Source: a virus. Taken from it: a DNA stretch of 40,728 nucleotides. How positions within the stretch are numbered: the stretch's first letter is position 1; each line of letters begins with the position of its first letter. The notes below the pieces were generated by a model, which worked only from the letters and a program-made list of their open reading frames with translations, was not told where the DNA came from and made no database searches. This document shows positions 30,910 through 37,601 of this stretch, in pieces. The position numbers and the translations under genes were made by a program. The stretch lies in the IMG/VR virus record IMGVR_UViG_3300025138_000097, positions 1 through 40,728 of that record; one strand, given 5' to 3'.

Positions 30910-30991
30910 TTACACAAAACATATCAACTATGATATAATGACCTTGTCATTGAGATTTTGATGACAATTTTAACTTAACTAGGAGATTCAC
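30910..30991 (+). promoter_or_regulatory. Early promoter with perfect operator site E and 5' hairpin
   Basis: TTACAC (30,910-30,915), an 18-base spacer and TATAAT (30,934-30,939) form the promoter. A perfect ATATC-aactat-GATAT (30,921-30,936) overlaps the -10. TTGTCAT (30,944-30,950) pairs with ATGACAA (30,961-30,967). The region shares TATTTAATTACACAAA with the promoter at 26,201, so the two are recent relatives. Confidence 0.78.
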
Positions 30992-31330
30992 ATGAGCGTA
31001 GAATTAAGAATAGATTCACATGACATTAGTGACATGGACGAAAGACTTGAAAGAGCCTTTGATATTAAAAACGAATGGGGTTCTGAAGCTGTTAGTGGTG
31101 AGAGAGATGACAGAATGGCTACAGATAATATGTTTCGTTTTCCGGAAGGAAGTGTACAAGCTGTCTTGCAACGTCAACAAGCTACTATCGAAGACCAACA
31201 TCAGACAATAGCTATGTTAATTGAAGACATTAAAAAACTTGACGCAACAGTAAGTGAGATTACTAATGCTTTAGATATTGCTGGTAAAAACTTTTTTGCA
31301 ATAGGTATGAAATCACAGGAGATAAAATAA
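30992..31330 (+). CDS. Early hypothetical coiled-coil protein (112 aa)
   Basis: This 112-residue protein has an acidic N-terminus (RIDSHDISDMDERLERAFDI) and a C-terminal coiled coil (AVLQRQQATIEDQHQTIAM, EDIKKLDATVSEITNAL). AGGAG in the conserved leader precedes the ATG. Its stop overlaps the start of the next gene (TAATG). The coiled coil suggests oligomerisation. Nothing shows the function. Confidence 0.68.
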   Translation: MSVELRIDSHDISDMDERLERAFDIKNEWGSEAVSGERDDRMATDNMFRFPEGSVQAVLQRQQATIEDQHQTIAMLIEDIKKLDATVSEITNALDIAGKNFFAIGMKSQEIK

Positions 31331-31596
31331 TGCAAATTGATAAAAACACACAAGCTGATTTTGATTGGTTTTCAGACGTGGTTAAGGATGATAGAGGTTC
31401 ACGTCCACGTGGTGCAGAAGCGGAATGGTTTTGTAACCTTTCTGAAGCTGACAGACAAATAGAAATTCAGCGACATATTGACAGCATTAACGAGATGGAA
31501 GTGTTTCTTGAAGCTGAACGCAAAGCTGACATTAAATACTTACAGTCGTTTGGCAAATTTACTGAAAAGCAATTATCTGATTGGGATTGTATTTAA
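31330..31596 (+). CDS. Last early gene, hypothetical (88 aa)
   Basis: This 88-residue acidic, helical protein (QADFDWFSDVVKDDRGSRPR, WFCNLSEADRQIEIQRHIDS, KFTEKQLSDWD) is coupled by TAATG to the preceding gene and followed by a strong terminator. The terminator separates it from the convergent minus-strand genes. No domain is recognised. Confidence 0.65.
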   Translation: MQIDKNTQADFDWFSDVVKDDRGSRPRGAEAEWFCNLSEADRQIEIQRHIDSINEMEVFLEAERKADIKYLQSFGKFTEKQLSDWDCI

Positions 31597-31613
31597 TTAA
31601 ACATTAACTAACT

Positions 31614-31638
31614 GGGGAGGCACTAGCCTCCCTTTTTT
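31614..31638 (+). terminator. Terminator ending the plus-strand early region
   Basis: GGGAGGC (31,615-31,621) pairs perfectly with GCCTCCC (31,626-31,632) around a four-base loop, then T6. It lies between convergent genes. On the minus strand there is no T-run after the stem, so it works for plus transcription. Confidence 0.87.
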
Positions 31639-32134
31639 AATCATCCCATTTAATATTTCTTTTACGATGTCCGTTCCAAGCTAACCAACCACCTAATCTA
31701 AGTGCATAGTAAGCTAAGTAATTTATAATTTTAAATCCATTAACATCAATACATATATCTCTAAAGAGCTCATCTGCCCATTTTTGAGACTTTTTCTCTG
31801 TAGCACCCTTCTTGCCACCTAAACACAGAACTTCGTATTTATATAGGTAATCGTGGCACACAGCACCACTCAAGAGGATGCCCATCGGTGATAATAGAGA
31901 TTTCATAGGTCGGGGTACTGAAGCTCCATCTAGTATGAACCCTTTGGGAATTTTATAATACGTTGGATGCGTGTTACCTTCATGGGTTATGTGAAATTTC
32001 CAGTCCTCAGTAATCTCCCAAGACCTCGTTTTAGTGAGCCATAGTATAATTCCACCTACAAGACCTTTGGATTTAGTCTCCATAGGTACTGGTTTCATGT
32101 GTGGCATCTCTTGGTATTCAATTTTTACTGACAT
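31637..32134 (-). CDS. DUF1353 protein (possible lysis or wall enzyme)
   Basis: This 165-residue protein shows the DUF1353 core: KIPKGFILDGASVPRPMKSLLSPMG, then SGAVCHDYLYKYEV, then KWADELFRDICI and a C-terminal YYALRLGGWLAW. Conserved DGAS, HD and AD residues look like an enzyme site, but no activity is established to my knowledge. It is the last gene of the minus-strand block, directly after a holin-like gene. No ordinary endolysin is found in the window, so this is a candidate for that job. Confidence 0.75.
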   Translation of the reverse strand: MSVKIEYQEMPHMKPVPMETKSKGLVGGIILWLTKTRSWEITEDWKFHITHEGNTHPTYYKIPKGFILDGASVPRPMKSLLSPMGILLSGAVCHDYLYKYEVLCLGGKKGATEKKSQKWADELFRDICIDVNGFKIINYLAYYALRLGGWLAWNGHRKRNIKWDD

Positions 32135-32147
32135 ATTTTTCTCCTTA

Positions 32148-32588
32148 TTATTTTCCCTTCGCTAATTGAGCTCCAAAATAGAACTCTATTATCATAGTTG
32201 CCCAGCCAAAAAGCTCATCCATTTTTACTACTGAACCTGCCTGTACTGTTACGTACTCTACAACATCAGGAGTAATTTGAAATAAACCTAAGAAATTAAA
32301 CCCTTCTTTAGTAGTTGGTATGACCATTTCAGTATTAAAAATGACTGGTGCAACTTGGGTAAAAATTACAAGAGCTAATATTACCAGTATTATTATTCTT
32401 CTGTTCCAAGCTGCCATAGGAGATTCTTTGTCTGCCATTGCCCTAGCTTGATTAATAGAATCATTACGAACCTGTAGGTTCTCAATCATCATTTTTTGTT
32501 GTTCTTGTGCAGCCTGACTTTTTAGTGCAAACAATTTAGCAACAAAGCCAAGAGCAATTGGAGCTATGTTTGTAAGAAAACCTATCAT
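32148..32588 (-). CDS. Holin-like membrane protein
   Basis: This 146-residue protein has a first hydrophobic segment (GFLTNIAPIALGFVAKLFAL), an amphipathic helix, then a strong membrane span (RIIILVILALVIFTQVAPVIF), and a C-terminal hydrophobic segment (FGWATMIIEFYFGAQLAKG). The layout resembles three-span holin-like proteins of phages and gene-transfer agents. Such proteins make the inner-membrane lesion that releases the lysis enzyme. The call rests on topology and on position next to DUF1353. Its start overlaps the upstream gene by four bases. Confidence 0.55.
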   Translation of the reverse strand: MIGFLTNIAPIALGFVAKLFALKSQAAQEQQKMMIENLQVRNDSINQARAMADKESPMAAWNRRIIILVILALVIFTQVAPVIFNTEMVIPTTKEGFNFLGLFQITPDVVEYVTVQAGSVVKMDELFGWATMIIEFYFGAQLAKGK

Positions 32589-32773
32589 AAAAGTTTCATA
32601 AGTAATTCAGCAATTCCTATATCGGTTGCTACCATGACAGCAAAGCCTATTAACAATCCTTTACCCATAGACATAAATTTAAGATTCATATTTTTAATCT
32701 CTCTTACGTCTTTATAAAGGTCGGCAATCTGCTTCTCGTGTTTATCGAGCTGTTTTTGTTGCAGTGCAGTCAT
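32585..32773 (-). CDS. Small single-span membrane protein (62 aa)
   Basis: This 62-residue protein has a charged N-terminal helix (QKQLDKHEKQIADLYKDVRE) and a C-terminal membrane span (GLLIGFAVMVATDIGIAELL). Cytoplasmic coiled coil plus one span is a shape found in phage holin and antiholin partners. Its start overlaps the 13-residue frame upstream (TAATG), and its end overlaps the holin-like gene, supporting membership in the lysis block. Confidence 0.6.
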   Translation of the reverse strand: MTALQQKQLDKHEKQIADLYKDVREIKNMNLKFMSMGKGLLIGFAVMVATDIGIAELLMKLL

Positions 32774-32814
32774 TAGTATTTTTTGACTGGTGGTTTTTTG
32801 TTTCTTTTTTTCAT
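32773..32814 (-). CDS. Possible 13-residue basic peptide
   Basis: ATG (32,814) preceded by ATAGGA encodes MKKRNKKPPVKKY and stops at TAATG, which is the start of the next gene. The stop-start overlap and the ribosome-like site make translation plausible. It could be a leader peptide that couples translation rather than a functional protein. Confidence 0.3.
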   Translation of the reverse strand: MKKRNKKPPVKKY

Positions 32815-32830
32815 AGTATTTCCTATGTTA

Positions 32831-33307
32831 TCAGTTGTTCAATGGATTGTCTAATGACTGTTGTATACGTTTCATTAATTTTTCTTCTGTGTCATCTAAT
32901 TGTATATCAAATTTGTCAAGCTTGTTATCCATTGTAGTTATACGTACATCAATAGATTGAAGCTTAGAGTCAATCCTGTTTTCTAGATTATATTGTGCTG
33001 TACGAAGTCTTGCAAGGTCTTCTTTTAATTCTACTTTTATATCACTAGCTACTTCTTCTACCCTCAGTACATCAACCGAAGTCTTTTCCATAGCTGATTG
33101 TATTGCTCCTAAGTCTAAATTTGCGATTCCTTCTACCTTCTGATACATTAAGAACGCACCATAAAGTGAGCCAACTATCGTGGACAGAAGAGCAAATGCA
33201 CCAACAAGCTGAGTATAAGTAAACCGCAGACCACCTAACTTAATTCTCTTATCAACTAAGCCTTCTATCTCTGCTACCTTATCACCTAAATCAGTTGTCA
33301 AATCCAT
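32831..33307 (-). CDS. Membrane-anchored coiled-coil protein
   Basis: This 158-residue protein has one central transmembrane helix (LVGAFALLSTIVGSLYGAFL, about 34-53). After it comes a long coiled coil with hydrophobic heptads (IQSAMEKTSVDVLRVEEVAS, LRTAQYNLENRIDSKLQSID) to the end. An N-terminal membrane anchor with an extended helical domain is also the shape of inner-membrane spanins, though those have the span at the very N-terminus. It overlaps the secreted-protein gene upstream by 17 bases. Role uncertain. Confidence 0.6.
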   Translation of the reverse strand: MDLTTDLGDKVAEIEGLVDKRIKLGGLRFTYTQLVGAFALLSTIVGSLYGAFLMYQKVEGIANLDLGAIQSAMEKTSVDVLRVEEVASDIKVELKEDLARLRTAQYNLENRIDSKLQSIDVRITTMDNKLDKFDIQLDDTEEKLMKRIQQSLDNPLNN

Positions 33308-33719
33308 CTCCTTGTTGCATTGATTTTAACAGTTCTATTTCTTGACGCAACTTTTCTACCTCTAGCCTACGTCTTTGTAGCTCAAGCTGATACAAGGTGT
33401 TACAGTTGATTCGTTCTCTTGGTGCATCAAGAGGAATAATAATTCTAGCATATACACCTAATTGTTTTGTTTGAGGGTTAAGTGGGTCATCTTTACCGAT
33501 TAAAGGTGTTACAGCATTGTTTACAATACCAGTTAAACCAACTTCAAAATTTGTACTACCACCTATGCTGTTTTTACAATCAAGGTCTCCAGCTCTAATA
33601 CTATCTGTACCATGACTAGTACCACTGCTAGGCAATTGTAGGTTTAATGATGTACTGTTAGCAAATGTGTGTGTTGACATTAGCATTAACAGTAACCACT
33701 TTATTTGAATTTTGAACAT
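33291..33719 (-). CDS. Secreted protein with C-terminal coiled coil
   Basis: This 142-residue protein has an N-terminal signal peptide (KIQIKWLLLMLMSTHTFANS). The core is NLQLPSSGTSHGTDSIRAGDLDC, GSTNFEVGLTGIVNNA and GVYARIIIPLDAPRERINCNTLYQLELQRRR, with two Cys that may bridge. A helical C-terminus (LEVEKLRQEIELLKSMQ) follows. The compact form with two conserved-looking Cys indicates a periplasmic protein. I do not know its family function. It overlaps both neighbours and is the last of five consecutive secreted-protein genes. Confidence 0.7.
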   Translation of the reverse strand: MFKIQIKWLLLMLMSTHTFANSTSLNLQLPSSGTSHGTDSIRAGDLDCKNSIGGSTNFEVGLTGIVNNAVTPLIGKDDPLNPQTKQLGVYARIIIPLDAPRERINCNTLYQLELQRRRLEVEKLRQEIELLKSMQQGDGFDN

Positions 33720-34078
33720 ATTCTAGTAGCTACCAAGGTCTTACTCATATCTTTACTCCTTAATTTAGACAATGAACAAACGTACCTAGCATCCTTAATG
33801 TTACTTTCTCTGATGTAAACATCAAACTTTACTTCTTTTAAATATCCTAATGGCACAATTTTGTACGCTGTGACAAAAGGTATTGGTGTTTCTAAATCTT
33901 CTTTAAATACTCCTATCTCATAATACTCTACATTAGGTCTTTTATTCCATAGCCTAATGTTAGTCTTCTTTATTCCATCTACCCCACTGACTGTCCACTC
34001 AGGATAGGTTGGAGTTTGCTCGTGACTATGTACTGTGTAATTAAACAGTAACAAACATAATGCTATTGAGCAACGCAT
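33701..34078 (-). CDS. Secreted protein, possible PapD-like Ig domain
   Basis: This 125-residue protein has a signal peptide (MRCSIALCLLLFNYTVHS). The mature part alternates strands: TVSGVDGIKKTNIRLWNKRP, EYYEIGVFKEDLETP, YKIVPLGYLKEVKFDVYIRE and a Cys pair (YVCSLSKLRSK, TRICSKFK). The order 'N-x-x-P-x-x-Y-E-[IV]' then 'P' then hydrophobic strand recalls the first Ig-like domain of periplasmic pilus chaperones. That is a guess from pattern. The pilin-like gene directly upstream, overlapping by 16 bases, makes it attractive. Confidence 0.5.
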   Translation of the reverse strand: MRCSIALCLLLFNYTVHSHEQTPTYPEWTVSGVDGIKKTNIRLWNKRPNVEYYEIGVFKEDLETPIPFVTAYKIVPLGYLKEVKFDVYIRESNIKDARYVCSLSKLRSKDMSKTLVATRICSKFK

Positions 34079-34554
34079 TGAGCTAAAACAACACTTTTGT
34101 AAGTGCCTCCCGGAAATGCTCTATTACCACCATATGTTGCAACTGATGTACTCTGTAGCCATACTGCCCCAACAACTGTTAAATCGTATTGTCGCATTGA
34201 GCCTGATTCCGTACTAGCAGTTTGGTATCCTGACATCCCAGATTCTCCAGTAGCTTTAACAGTTACAGCACCAGTCCACGTTACATTGTCAGACAATGAT
34301 GGACTTACAGTAAAGCTAGTAGGATAACTAACCTGTGCATAGTAAGCATTAGCTAGTGTAGTATCAAATCTAATAATAGGCACTTGTCCACCACTACTTG
34401 GCAAAGTAGTAAGTGTATAGGAATTTGGGTTTCCATATTTACCCGGCTCTGTAACCGCAATATTGCATCTGGATTCAACTGTACCATCAATATCTGCCGA
34501 CAAAGCTGGTGTTGCACCAAGTATTAAACTCATTGCTATTAATAGTTTCTTCAT
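34063..34554 (-). CDS. Secreted pilin-like / fimbrial-subunit-like protein
   Basis: This 163-residue protein has a clean signal peptide (MKKLLIAMSLILGATPALSA). The mature protein is a beta sandwich by pattern: DIDGTVESRCNIAVTEPGKYG near the N-terminus, hydrophobic strands through the middle, and RAFPGGTYKSVVLAQCVAQ at the end. An early Cys paired with a final Cys and the 'G-T-Y...V...C' ending are features of fimbrial subunits and spore-coat-U-type proteins. It would be exported to the periplasm or surface. A role in the phage is unknown. It overlaps neighbours on both sides by a few bases. Confidence 0.6.
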   Translation of the reverse strand: MKKLLIAMSLILGATPALSADIDGTVESRCNIAVTEPGKYGNPNSYTLTTLPSSGGQVPIIRFDTTLANAYYAQVSYPTSFTVSPSLSDNVTWTGAVTVKATGESGMSGYQTASTESGSMRQYDLTVVGAVWLQSTSVATYGGNRAFPGGTYKSVVLAQCVAQ

Positions 34555-35411
34555 TTGTATTGCTCCTCTATCATTTCATTCATTCTCGCATCCTGCGATA
34601 AGCTCCTTAATGCTCTCCTATTATCCACGATAGTACCACCTTGTAAAGCTACAGTATCAGGGTAATAATTGTCAGGAACAGAAGACACATAATATTTAGA
34701 TAAATTAGTTGCTTGATTTAATTGTTGCAATAATATAGATTGTGAAATTTCATTTGCAATAGTTAAAGCATTAGTGGTGTCCGCTAATAAAAACTCTAAA
34801 GAATCTTCTTCCTCGTCTTCTTCATTATTTTCTGCTTGGTCATCTTCTGATAAATCTCTGTCTGTTTCTTTTTGTGCCAATTGTACTGATTCATCTTCTA
34901 AAGCATCGTAGTCAGGAATGTCAGGTAATTTTGGTGGTTTAGGTTTTACATAACCCGGACAGCTAGGATTAGTTTGTGGGTCAAAGCAAGGGTCAAATCT
35001 GTATATGTACCTTACATCAGCACTTTCTATACTACCAGTACCTTCTTGCTTTAGTCTACCATTGCCAAAGACTGCAATAGGTGTGTAAGGCAAAGCTATA
35101 GTTCTTCTTATTTCAGTACCGCCTTCTCGTTGTGACCAGTCTTGTTTATCTTGAAAAACGTATCCGCCACCAATCTTGTCGTTTTCTAATGTAACAACAT
35201 AATCATCTGCTTTGTTTTTAACAGGTGTGTATTTGTACGTTACTCCAGATATGTCCATGCCACCAACAGCGTTAGTGCCGATGTACGAAGTATTCATAAG
35301 CCACTCTAAACCATTAAGTGCAGCGTTAGGTGTGTATCCAAATGTGTAGGCTTGTATGCTAGAAGAGCAGAATAGCAGAAGCAACAGCACCCATGACTTT
35401 GAGGGCATCAT
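34551..35411 (-). CDS. Secreted beta-rich protein with acidic linker
   Basis: I chose the ATG at 35,411 (AGGAG about six bases upstream) over an earlier ATG at 35,444. It gives a good signal peptide (MMPSKSWVLLLLLFCSSSIQA) and 286 residues. Residues after the cut form strands (GVTYKYTPVKNKADDYVVTL, GTEIRRTIALPYTPIAVFGN, YRFDPCFD with a Cys pair). A Pro-rich hinge, an acidic Asp/Glu-rich linker (EDDQAENNEEDEEED) and a helical C-terminus with NALTIANEISQSILLQQL follow. It looks like an envelope or surface protein, and no family is recognised. It overlaps the upstream gene by about 50 bases. Confidence 0.65.
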   Translation of the reverse strand: MMPSKSWVLLLLLFCSSSIQAYTFGYTPNAALNGLEWLMNTSYIGTNAVGGMDISGVTYKYTPVKNKADDYVVTLENDKIGGGYVFQDKQDWSQREGGTEIRRTIALPYTPIAVFGNGRLKQEGTGSIESADVRYIYRFDPCFDPQTNPSCPGYVKPKPPKLPDIPDYDALEDESVQLAQKETDRDLSEDDQAENNEEDEEEDSLEFLLADTTNALTIANEISQSILLQQLNQATNLSKYYVSSVPDNYYPDTVALQGGTIVDNRRALRSLSQDARMNEMIEEQYK

Positions 35412-35925
35412 CTCTTTTCTCCTGTGCAGATTTTTCATGTTCACGAGTTTCTACTGGTATTTTGTCTGTATGTACTTCCCAAGCTCTTGCAGCTTCATCA
35501 CCTATTAGACCTAAGTATGGACAACTTGTTCCAGCCATCCGCATTGCTTCAAATATAGCTGGGTCTTGACATAAAAGACTCACAGAAGCCACCTTCATAC
35601 CGGCTGAGTAAAGCATCCTTGCCTTCTTTAACAGCAAACAATTTGCCTCTGTGTATGTAGCTCCAAGGCTCAAGGATAAGATTTGAGTGCCTAAAGCACC
35701 ACTAGATGAGATAGTACATAGGTCTGAGTTATTTCCGCCTACATTTGGAGATATGGCACTTGGCGGTGCAGACTTGACTGTTGTTGTCATGTTGCCATCA
35801 GTTGTAACTGTAGACGTAGTGTTTTGTGTAATTGTGCTTTCATCAGCCATAGCTGCAAAAGACAGTATAAGAAACGTAGCTACTATGCCAAAAGCAATTG
35901 CGTTGTTTATTTTTTTATTTATCAT
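35359..35925 (-). CDS. Secreted protein, complete paralogue of the truncated gene at 1-469
   Basis: This 188-residue protein has an N-terminal signal peptide (NAIAFGIVATFLILSFAAMA). A Thr-rich stretch, then SAPPSAISP, SDLCT, ANCLLLKKARMLYSAGMKVA and SLLCQD follow, all in the order seen in the left-edge gene. The C-terminus adds a charged helix and a final hydrophobic segment (VMGAVASAILLF) that could insert in a membrane. It is the first of five overlapping secreted-protein genes, and its start overlaps the end of the fourth oxygenase. Function unknown. A terminal membrane segment plus signal peptide suggests an envelope-active protein. Confidence 0.75.
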   Translation of the reverse strand: MINKKINNAIAFGIVATFLILSFAAMADESTITQNTTSTVTTDGNMTTTVKSAPPSAISPNVGGNNSDLCTISSSGALGTQILSLSLGATYTEANCLLLKKARMLYSAGMKVASVSLLCQDPAIFEAMRMAGTSCPYLGLIGDEAARAWEVHTDKIPVETREHEKSAQEKRDDALKVMGAVASAILLF

Positions 35926-36508
35926 TGTTTTCTATACTAAATTCAAAAGGCAGTCCTAATACTTCTCTACCATCATACTCTTCAATTTCTTTATCTGCTA
36001 ATACATAATGCAAAAACACCTGCACACATCTTTTTCCTTCAAATGGTATTCGCCAGTGTTCTAAATCACAACCTCTGTAAACACACATATCACCTTTTTT
36101 AAGTAACAAAGGTTTACCTTCCATGTAAATTTCCCATTCATCACCACCTAAAAATAGTGTAGTAGAAATTTCACATTCAGGTCTATCTTTATGTGGAAGT
36201 AATTCATCACCACATTTATAAACTCTGCAATATGAATAAGATGGTTTTATTGGTTTACCTACAATTTTTTCTACTTCAGAAAGCATATCAACTAATAATG
36301 TTTCCATAGCTATATCAGCATAGTGTACATAAGTGTTTGGAATTTGTTTATCTTCCCAATGTCCAACAACCAAAGAAGGATATTTTAAATATTTATCTCT
36401 GTACATAATTGCTACAGCTTGTCTTTTTAATATTAAATAATTGTATAAAAAGTCTGCAAGATTACTTTGTATAGCCTTACGTTTAATTTGATAGCCATTC
36501 TTAATCAT
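35915..36508 (-). CDS. 2-oxoglutarate/Fe(II) oxygenase-like protein 4
   Basis: This 197-residue protein has a jelly-roll core. SYCRVYKCGDELLPHKDRPE places the metal ligands His106 and Asp108 (H-K-D). ISTTLFLGGDEWEIYMEGKP forms the middle strands. CDLEHWR gives the distal His151, and Arg160 (EGKRC) is where 2-oxoglutarate is bound. The complete H-x-D...H...R set suggests an active dioxygenase. Substrate unknown. The gene overlaps oxygenase 3 upstream by four bases and the secreted-protein gene downstream. Confidence 0.75.
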   Translation of the reverse strand: MIKNGYQIKRKAIQSNLADFLYNYLILKRQAVAIMYRDKYLKYPSLVVGHWEDKQIPNTYVHYADIAMETLLVDMLSEVEKIVGKPIKPSYSYCRVYKCGDELLPHKDRPECEISTTLFLGGDEWEIYMEGKPLLLKKGDMCVYRGCDLEHWRIPFEGKRCVQVFLHYVLADKEIEEYDGREVLGLPFEFSIENNDK

Positions 36509-37014
36509 GTGTAAAACCCTAAAACAATAACTATTCTTTCTTCTGTATCAGTGTGTGTTACATCAGTGTGCTTTACATTTCCAAATACAGCCATTTTATT
36601 TGCAACGCTTGAAATTTTTGTTCCATCCTCAAGTTGCGTATAACCATTATTAGTATTCATATAATATGTAGCCACATTAAGATGAATATCTTTTTTGTTC
36701 CAATCATGATGCCATCCACCTATTTTTTGTTCGCCTGTGTTGTAATATAGATTTATCTTTGCTCTTAAAAAATGTTGAATATTAAATTCTTTTTCAGCTT
36801 TTTTTAAAAGTGGCATTAAACTATCTAATTTAAAACTTTTTAAAGGGTGTTTATCAGAAAATGTATCAATAAAAATATGTGACATTTGATGTTCGTCATA
36901 TCCAGCTTTACGAACTTTTAAAGCTCTATACCAAGGAAAATCTTGTGATAACACTTCATCATAAAGATTATTAAATTCTTTTTCAGATAAAAAATTTTTA
37001 ATTTCTTGTACCAT
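36505..37014 (-). CDS. 2-oxoglutarate/Fe(II) oxygenase-like protein 3
   Basis: The ATG at 37,014 overlaps the preceding stop (TAATG), which I prefer to the ATG at 37,029. That start gives 169 residues. The core is LRAKINLYYNTGEQKIGGWH, then HDW (H-x-D within GGWHHDW), NVATYYMNTNNGYTQLEDGT, SVANKMAVFGN and VTHTDTEERIVI with the distal His and an Arg. The 'Y-x-N-T-N-N-G-Y-T' strand is characteristic of oxygenases found in cyanophages and other marine phages. All ligands are present. Substrate unknown. Confidence 0.8.
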   Translation of the reverse strand: MVQEIKNFLSEKEFNNLYDEVLSQDFPWYRALKVRKAGYDEHQMSHIFIDTFSDKHPLKSFKLDSLMPLLKKAEKEFNIQHFLRAKINLYYNTGEQKIGGWHHDWNKKDIHLNVATYYMNTNNGYTQLEDGTKISSVANKMAVFGNVKHTDVTHTDTEERIVIVLGFYT

Positions 37015-37601
37015 TAAAATCCATACCACCCAGTTATAATTTTTTTTTCACTATCATGCGAAACTTGGCTTACATGAGGATGTGTAAAATAAGAAGGCCA
37101 TATAAGCGTTAAACCTTTTATGCTTGGAGTAATAAGGTTTTGGTCAGGAAATTCAGTACCAGCATTTTCTAAAGTATCTAAATACGTCATAAAAACTAAA
37201 TGTCTTTTTCCTGACTCTGGACAGCCTCTATTTTCTATATGCGTTAACTTAAAACCTCCACCCTTTTCATAATGTTGATAATTAAAATATTCTTCAATTT
37301 CAAATTTATCTACTTCAGCAGCAAATGGAAACACTTTTATATAATTTTCTAAACAGTCTTGTAAGCAATCTAGGTATTCACCCCAAGGCTTAACTACACT
37401 ATAAGCATTAATATAAATATCAGTTGAATCTTTTATATCATTCACTGAAGTTTCTTCAGAGCTGTAAATCTTTGCTTTGCCTTTAACTTTGTATTCTTGA
37501 AAATCAGGATTATCCCAAAACTTAATTACTTTATTAATTGTTTTCATTGGCATAAACCATCCGCCAATGTGTGTGTCAGTTGGCAGCATATATCGTTTCA
37601 T
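37014..37601 (-). CDS. 2-oxoglutarate/Fe(II) oxygenase-like protein 2 (HxE variant)
   Basis: This 195-residue protein has YFNYQHYEKGGGFKLTHIEN, in which the first metal pair is His121-Ile-Glu123 (H-x-E instead of H-x-D). RHLVFMTYLDTLENAGTEFP follows, then LIWPSYFTHPHVSQVS with the distal His and KKIITGWYGF at the end. This is the marine-phage prolyl-hydroxylase-like type that often uses H-x-E and ends in '[KR]-x-I-x-T-G-W'. A Lys stands where many relatives have Arg. The gene overlaps oxygenases 1 and 3 by a few bases. Confidence 0.82.
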   Translation of the reverse strand: MKRYMLPTDTHIGGWFMPMKTINKVIKFWDNPDFQEYKVKGKAKIYSSEETSVNDIKDSTDIYINAYSVVKPWGEYLDCLQDCLENYIKVFPFAAEVDKFEIEEYFNYQHYEKGGGFKLTHIENRGCPESGKRHLVFMTYLDTLENAGTEFPDQNLITPSIKGLTLIWPSYFTHPHVSQVSHDSEKKIITGWYGF

